From the NCBI RefSeq assembly GCF_028640845.1, contig NC_080543.1, forward strand, positions 97,825,825-97,889,824: a stretch of 64,000 nucleotides of DNA, in the 5' to 3' direction. The notes beneath the pieces are model-generated. The model did no database searches and was not told the DNA's origin. It saw only the letters and a list, made by a program, of their open reading frames with translations. A program made the translations under genes and the position numbers. Each line of letters begins with the position of its first letter. The first letter of the stretch is position 1. Shown piece by piece: positions 58,045 to 64,000 of this stretch. Origin of the DNA: Ahaetulla prasina (taxonomy: Eukaryota; Chordata; Lepidosauria; Squamata; Colubridae).

Positions 58045-59143
58045 AATAGAATAGAATAGAGTAGAATTTTTTATTGGCCAAGTGTGATTGGACACACAAG
58101 GAATTTGTCTTGTTGCACATGCTCTCAGTGTACATAAAAGAAATGTTCATCAATAATCATAAGGTACGACACTTAATGATAATCATAGGATACAAATAAG
58201 CAATTGGGAAACAATCAATATCAATATAAATCGTAAGGATACAAACAACAAAGTTACAGTCATACAGCCCTAAGTGGAAGGAGATGGGTGATGGGAACGA
58301 TGAGAAGATTAATAGTAGTCCAGGTTTAGTAAATAGTTTGACAGTGTTGAGGGAATTATTTGTTTAGCAGAGTGATGGCATTCGGGAAAAAACTGTTCTT
58401 GTGTCTAGTTGTTCTGGTGTGCAGTGCTCTATAGCGTCATTTTGAGGGTAGGAGTTGAAACAGTTTATGTCCAGAATGTGAGGGGTCTGTAAATATTTTC
58501 ACAGCCCTCTTTTTGACTTGTGCAGTATAAAGATCCTCAATGAAAGGCAGGTTGGTAGTAATTGTTTTTTCTGCAGTTCTAATTATCCTCTGAAGTCTGT
58601 GTCTTTCTTGTTGGGTTGCAGAACCAAACCAGACTGTAATAGAAGTGCAGATAACAGACTCAATAATTCGTCTGTAGAACTTGTGCTTTTTTGATGACGT
58701 TTTTGATGTTAGCTGTCCATTTTAGATCTTGCGATATGGTAGAACCTAGAAATTTGAAAGTTTCTACTGTTGATACTGTGTTGTCTAGTATTGTAAGAGG
58801 TGGAAGTATGGAAGGGTTTTTCCTAAAGTCTACCACCATTTCTACGGTTTTGAGTGTGTTCGGTTCCAGATTGTTCCAGTCGCACCACGAGGCTAGTCGT
58901 TCAACCTCCCATCTGTATGCGGATTCATCAATGTCTAGAATGAGACGGATCACTGTTGTGTCTTCTACAAACTTCAGTAGTTTAATAGATGGACCATTAG
59001 AGATGAAGTCATTGGTATACAGAGAGAAATGGAGAGAGCATACAGCCTTGGGGGTCCCCTGTGCTAATTGTACAGGTATCTGATGTGATTCTGCTTAGCT
59101 TCACCTGCTGCTTCCTGTTTGTTAAGAAACTTATGATCCACTT
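58045..59143 (-). mobile_element. CR1/Rex-like LINE, 5'-truncated, (AATAG)n tail
   Basis: Flanked by 7-bp duplications ACAAGAG (58038-58044, 59144-59150). The tail (AATAG)n is at the left. The minus-strand frame 58953-58660 reads NTLKTVEMVVDFRKNPS, then TVETFKFLGSTISQDLKW, the C-terminal half of a LINE reverse transcriptase. It is the LINE type whose tails seed AATAG microsatellites in snakes. Confidence 0.85.
58660..58953 (-). pseudogene. LINE reverse-transcriptase fragment
   Basis: 97 codons open, covering the thumb-side RT region (EMVVDFR, FKFLGSTISQDLKW, NIKNVIKKAQ). 5'-truncated copy, frame broken downstream. Confidence 0.8.
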
Positions 59144-59481
59144 ACAAGAGCTGACAGAGATTGAGTGGGCAGCTCCGTTGGCCTTCAAGAAAACTTGGGA
59201 AGGGCAGAGTCAGTCTGGGCAAGGCTTTTCAGGATCAGAATCCCTGTCAAGATTGCAGACAGGGATCAGGCGAAGATCAAGGATCCTAGACAAGGATCTG
59301 ATCCTAGAGAAGGCAAGAACAACACAGACTGAGCCGTTTACGAGGGAGGAGAGTGCCCCCCCGCACAAGACACACCTGGTAATTGAGATGTAAGGGGGTG
59401 CCGGTGGGAGGGGCATTTGTCGGGAACAAGTGTTGAATCTGTGGAGCTTTGTGTGAACTTGCTGATGCCTGGAGGTTTCTG

Positions 59482-59590
59482 TTTGGCTAACTTGGCTTAC
59501 TGGACTGTTTGCTCTGGTTACTGTTTGGCTAAACCTGGCTTATTGGACTGCAGGCCCTGGTTACTGTTTGGCTAACCTGGCTTACTGGCC
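59482..59590. repeat. 42-43-bp tandem repeat in the LTR, about 2.6 copies
   Basis: Units start TTTGGCTAA at 59482, 59524 and 59567 and contain TGGCTTACTGGACTG / TGGCTTATTGGACTG. Confidence 0.9.
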
Positions 59591-59761
59591 TACTTGCAGC
59601 CAGAGGCTGCTGAAGGTGCGTGTGAGAGCTTTGGTCCAGGACTTATAGTAAACATGTTTACTAAACATGTTTGGGGGCAAAGTTGGAGCAATAAAGGGGA
59701 GTTAGACCTGATCTTTGGCTGTGTTGTTTTCGTGCCACGCCCCAAGTCATCACAGATAACT

Positions 59762-61147
59762 TTTTATTATTTATTATTTATTAAATTTTTATACCGCCCT
59801 TCTCCCGAAGGACTCAGGGCAGTGTACAGCCAGAAATAAAATACAGAATATGTACAGTTAAAAACGAATTAAAATATAGCAAAATTACGAAAACGGCTGA
59901 TAATTAAAATTAAAATTTAAAATATTTAAAATATTAATAAAACCCCAATTTAAAATCAAACTATTATGCCAGTCCCGCTTGAATAAATAAGTATGTTTTT
60001 AGCTCACGACGGAAGGTCCGAAGATCAGGCACTTGACGTAGGCCAGGGGGGGAGTTCATTCCAGAGCATCGATGCTCCCACAGAGAAGGCCCTACTCCTG
60101 GGGGCCGCCAGCCGACACTGTTTGGCGGACGGCACCCTGAGGAGACCCTCTCTGTGAGAGCGTACGGGTCGGTGGGAGGCATAGGGTAACAGCAGGCAGT
60201 CTCGTAAGTACCCAGGTCCTAAGCCATGGAGCGCTTTAAAGGTGGTAACCAAAATCTTGAAGCGCACCCGAAAGACCACAGGAAGCCAGTGCAGACTACG
60301 GAGCAGTGGTGTTACGTGGGAGCCATGCGTGGCTCCCGTTACTACTCGCGCAGCTGCATTCTGGACTAACTGCAGCCTCCGGGTGCACCTGAAGGGCAGC
60401 CCCATGTAGAGAGCATTGCAGTAATCCAACCGAGATGTAACCAGAGCATGAGTGACCGTGCATAAGGCATCCCGGTCAAGGAAGGGACGCAACTGGCGGA
60501 CCAAGCGAACTTGGTAAAAGGCCCTCCTGGAGACGGCCGCCAGATGTTCATCAAAGGACAGCCGTCCATCCAGGAGGACACCCAAGTTGCGAACCACCTC
60601 CTTTGGGGCCACTAACTCGCCCCCAACGGTCAGCCGCGGATGCAGCTGACTGTACCGGGGTGCCGGCATCCACAGCCACTCGGTCTTGGAGGGATTGAGC
60701 TTGAGTCTGTTTCTCCCCATCCAGACCCGTACAGCTTCCAGGCACCGGGACAGCACTTCGACCGCTTCGTTGGGGTGGTCCGGGGTGGAAAAGTACAGCT
60801 GAGTATCATCAGCGTACAGATGATAACTCACCCCGAAACCACTGATGACCTCACCCAGCGGCTTCATATAGATGTTGAACAGGGTAGGCGAGAGAATTGA
60901 CCCCTGAGGTACCCCACAAGTGAGGCGCTTCGCGGACGACCTCTGCCCCCCTGTCAACACCGTCTGCGACCAGTCAGAGAGATAGGAGGAGAACCACCGA
61001 TAAACGGTGCCTCCCACTCCCAATCCCTCCAACCGGCGCAGCATGATACCATGGTCGATGGTATCAAAAGCCGCTGAGAGATCTAATAGGACCAAGGCAG
61101 AGGAACAACCCCTGTCCCTGGCCCTCCAGAGGTCATCCACCAACTTA
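59762..61147 (-). mobile_element. L2-type LINE, 5'-truncated, antisense, 1.39 kb
   Basis: The 3' tail (TTATTATTTATTATTTATTA) and ATACCGCCCTTCTCCCGAAG are at the left; the RT reading frame occupies most of the rest. It starts 7 bp after the LTR duplication. Confidence 0.9.
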
Positions 61148-61161
61148 AGTTTTGTGTTCAA
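60025..61161 (-). pseudogene. L2-type LINE reverse transcriptase, 378-codon open frame, truncated at both ends
   Basis: Minus strand: ALVLLDLSAAFDTIDH (RT motif A), LTCGVPQGSILSPTLFNIYM (motif B), YHLYADDTQLYF (catalytic YADD, motif C), KTEWLWM, VRNLGVLLDGRLSF, then the C-terminal SRLDYCNALYMGLP and [20 protein letters not shown]. The catalytic Asp pair is kept. The 5' end is missing (endonuclease absent) and near 60060 the frame shifts, so the last about 30 codons ([20 protein letters not shown]) are in another frame. The open length suggests a fairly recent insertion. Confidence 0.88.
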
Positions 61162-62000
61162 TCATTCATGCATTGTTCACTGTATTTTACTACATATAGT
61201 TCTTAGCACCCCATTTCTACTGCATGCTGCTCACTCTGATATTTAATACATAGATGATTCTCATTCCCATACAAGATGACCAGAAATCATTTTTGTTTCT
61301 TTTAACAAACATTTCTTGTTCACAAGAGACCACATACTACCTACTACCTTTTTAGCAGCATTAGCACATTCTAAAAAATTTTCTTTCCGTTTTTCTGTTT
61401 TCATAAATATTTCACCAAAGGTATACAGATTTAATATTAGTTTTCATCATTTACATATATCTTGCTATTCACTTAACTTTCCTGGTTACCACTGCTACCA
61501 TGGTACCCAATATCTTATTTTTCAGCTCAGTACTCCATATTGCAGTATAATCTAACAATTGCTACAAATCAATTGTGTTTTCAACTAACAACTTATTATT
61601 AGCATATAAAAGTAGGTACACACTGACATTTCCAAGAAAAACAACTCTGTCAACTCAAGCATATGCTATATGTTTGTCCATATGTGTATCAGACAAGCAA
61701 GAAGAGATTGCACATACTTGAAGTACTCCATTCTCAATGTTGAACCATTAATTAAGCATTCAGTTTATTCTCATGCAAGTTTTTCTATGACACATCACTC
61801 ACACTGCATTCAGCAACCATGTTTCAATCCATATCCAAACCTCACTTTATCATATACTTTCTCTAAATCAACAAGTGTACAATGACTTTCTCATTCATTT
61901 CATTCTTTTACATATCCACTGCACAGCATGTTGCATTGCATTTCCCCAATTTTGCTGAGTACTTGTTACATTTTCAGTCATAATTCTGCTGAAAAGTTTC
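61150..62000 (-). mobile_element. Decayed LINE reverse-transcriptase region, antisense
   Basis: At 61842-61888 the minus strand reads CTLVDLEKVYDKV, the RT motif A form of R4/Dong-type LINEs (DLEKAYDRV). Upstream on that strand GKLFSRIMTENV fits the preceding conserved block. The rest is riddled with stops. Family assignment is tentative. Confidence 0.5.
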
Positions 62001-62039
62001 CCATCCATTTTTATTGTTTTTTATAAATAAAGTAGTGAA

Positions 62040-62222
62040 TATATCTAACACATTTTCCTCCTATTTTCCTCAAAACAACAACCTTGTGAAGTGGGTTGGA
62101 CTGAGAAACCATGAATGGCCCAAAGTCACCTTGATGCTTTTTCATGCCTAAAGTGGGACTAGTACTCAATCTCCTGGTTTCTAGCCTTGAGCCTTAACAA
62201 CTACACCAAACTGGCTGTATTT
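62040..62222 (-). mobile_element. tRNA-derived squamate SINE, antisense
   Basis: GACTAGTACTCAATCTCCTG, GTTTCTAGCCTTGAGCCTTA and ACAACTACACCAAACTGGCT are the reverse complement of the SINE head at 46630-46680. Confidence 0.7.
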
Positions 62223-62389
62223 TAAAAGTTTTAAAATAGAATTTTAAACTTCTATTTTAAAATAAAAATAGAAGTATTTTAAAATTTTAAAAATAAAAAT
62301 GTTTAAAGTTTATAATGTAACGTTCTCCTGTTACACTACTTATACCTCAGCCTTACCCGTTCTTCAATTTCCCACAATATTCACAACAA

Positions 62390-62560
62390 TGTAAAGATGC
62401 TGGTTGTCACTTTTAAAATTCTATACGGCATGGGGCCAAGTTAACTAATGGCTCTGCTGTCCATGAGATTTGGAAGAATGGATATGCTCCCAGTCCCATT
62501 GATGAAGAAGTATTTCCTGATGGGCTCCAGGAAGTTGCTAATAATAAGGACAATACAGAT
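62390..62560 (+). mobile_element. Old CR1/L2-type LINE ORF fragment
   Basis: Reads LVVTFKILYGMGPS, then decayed sequence; same block as 25503 and 60240. Confidence 0.55.
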
Positions 62561-62639
62561 TAGTTTTTGCATATTTGGCCAGTATGTCACAAGCACAACT
62601 ACTGCTCATTTTTATTTGCACATGTTCAAATAAATATTC

Positions 62640-64000
62640 TATGCAAACACGTAGTTGTCCAATCTAGAGACTATATTGTAAGACAACATACTGTTGCCCA
62701 CATCCCAAACCCTATATCTTAATACTATATATTAAGATATAGTAATAACAAGACAGTAGGATTCCCTATCAAAATAAAATCTCTTCAGAATGTTTAATTA
62801 AGACAGTAAAACTTTTGCTGCTGTATTTGAAGAGCAATATAGTTTTCTGTTAATGAAAGTAATATATTCCTCTTGAAATGGGAATGCTATATATACTAAA
62901 CAACATATACACATTTATATATTGCAAGGGATAGCAAATGAATAAATAACATATAGATAATCTAGGTTTACTTTTTCCTTTTATTTCCCATTACCAATAT
63001 TGTAGTGCAATTTTAAAACCAAACATTTGCAGAAAGCAATTCAAAACCATCTCAAATAGTACCACAGCACAAAATCCCTGAGTATAACTTCTTAGAGGCT
63101 TTCAAGTATTCCAAAAGTATGTTAAATATTTTCCAAATACTTTTGCTACATAATATAGGTAACCAACTCAGGATTTCTGGGTTGAATTTCACAAGAAAGT
63201 TTGTTGAGCATTTTTGGGTTGTGAGCAAATATTAACGTTGTCAACGGATGTAGAGTTTGCTGGGAATTAATTTTACCTAACTTGTAAGGTTTATTTCTAA
63301 TCTGTGTAAGAAACGAATATGGCTGTTAGTCCCATAATATAGAAAGACAATTTCTATATTACATTAAGAGCAAATATTCAAGTCTTTCTCTTGCAGGGCT
63401 ACTTTTAGAAAGGGTAAGCACTATTCTGTATCCTCTTAGCACTTCTTTATTTAAAATTTAGGCACATGTCCCTCTGTTGTTCTAAAATAGTATTTCTCAA
63501 CCTGCTGGCTGAGTAATTCTGGGAATAGAAGTCTACACATTTTAAAATTGAAGGGTTGAAGAGTGTTCAATGCAAAAGTTGAAAAACACTTCAAAGAGTA
63601 AGGCTGATGATAGAAAATCAGAATTTTATGGTAAGCATAATGTATATTTCCCTTTTTTCTTATTTTCTTTTAATCAGCTAATTAGATCTAAACATACTGT
63701 TAATAAATGTTTGAATATGAAATCAATTCTCTTTAGTAAGCATAACATTTCCTTTTGCAAAATCATACTTCTCTCCTCCAAATACTAAAACAGGATTATA
63801 TTATTCTGACCTGCCACACTGAAAGCAAGTTGTGCCTTTCTCTAACTGCAAAGAAATAGTCTTCATATTGAAGGCTCTAACACAGAGTTGGTAAGTTGTG
63901 TTCAGAGTGAACACTTTTGCAAGGTTTTGTCAATGTCAAATTTGTATTAAATAAGTAGCACCTTGTATTCAAACTGTGAGGGACTTGATTAAACAAACGT
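62640..64000. other. Terminal AT-rich intergenic stretch
   Basis: No gene seen. Contains perfect hairpins (62712-62742, about 63336-63360) and at 63480-63570 a fragment related to the AACTCCCAGAATTC-type palindromic repeat. Confidence 0.5.

Larger units (their letters stand above)
57990..59754 (+). mobile_element. Solo LTR (about 659 bp) of an LTR retroelement, TSD GATAA, split by a LINE
   Basis: Begins TGTCACGCCC and ends GTCATCACA (TG...CA), with exact 5-bp duplications GATAA at 57985-57989 and 59755-59759. It has a poly(A) signal AATAAA at about 59690. No internal coding region remains, so it is a solo LTR. A 1099-bp LINE (58045-59143) is inserted in it. Orientation follows the AATAAA. 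Gypsy or retrovirus-like origin cannot be told apart. Confidence 0.85.

Overview
This window is vertebrate nuclear DNA, AT-rich with one CpG-rich promoter. It carries a single protein-coding host gene, SLC9A2 (Na+/H+ exchanger 2, NHE2), on the + strand. The repeat complement points to a squamate reptile, most likely a snake: Sauria-type SINEs with BovB-like tails, MIR-like SINEs sharing an L2-type tail, CR1/L2 LINEs with (AATAG)n, (TTA)n or (AAAT)n tails, Penelope-like elements and many hAT-type MITEs. The species call rests on repeat style and is an inference; the gene identity is firm.

Layout. 1-9290 is upstream intergenic DNA made of repeats (hAT MITEs, a Penelope-like fragment, an antisense CR1) and plain AT-rich sequence. 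9290-10330 is a CpG-rich island holding the 5' leader (two small uORFs) and coding exon 1. The remaining eleven coding exons lie between 23577 and 55099. All twelve exons join in frame through GT-AG introns to an 801-residue protein (human NHE2 has 812). Intron 1 is 13.3 kb, intron 2 8.4 kb, intron 11 4.9 kb. After the stop at 55099 comes a probable 3' UTR with AATAAA signals at 55585 and 56276. From 57985 to 64000 the DNA is intergenic: a solo LTR split by a CR1/Rex-like LINE, an antisense L2-type LINE with a 378-codon reverse-transcriptase reading frame, a decayed second LINE, and AT-rich sequence with several perfect hairpins. No second host gene, rRNA gene or CRISPR array was seen.

The exchanger is assembled in the usual NHE order: cleavable or signal-like N-terminus (exon 1), transport core (exons 2-5, with the D216/E240/N244-D245 and R436 signature positions), a calcineurin-homologous-protein binding region (exons 6-8), then a regulatory tail with a basic RRRHS site and a proline-rich KPLPPPRL motif (exons 8-12).

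The most interesting material is in the mobile DNA. A 1.69-kb L1-related element with a single 210-codon ORF, both ends intact and a 14-bp target duplication looks like a non-autonomous HAL1-type element. A 770-bp hAT-type element carries a captured coiled-coil gene fragment. A 260-bp plus 80-bp block is duplicated in intron 2 with a 195-bp insertion/deletion difference between copies. Nested insertions with exact target-site duplications allow relative dating at several points.
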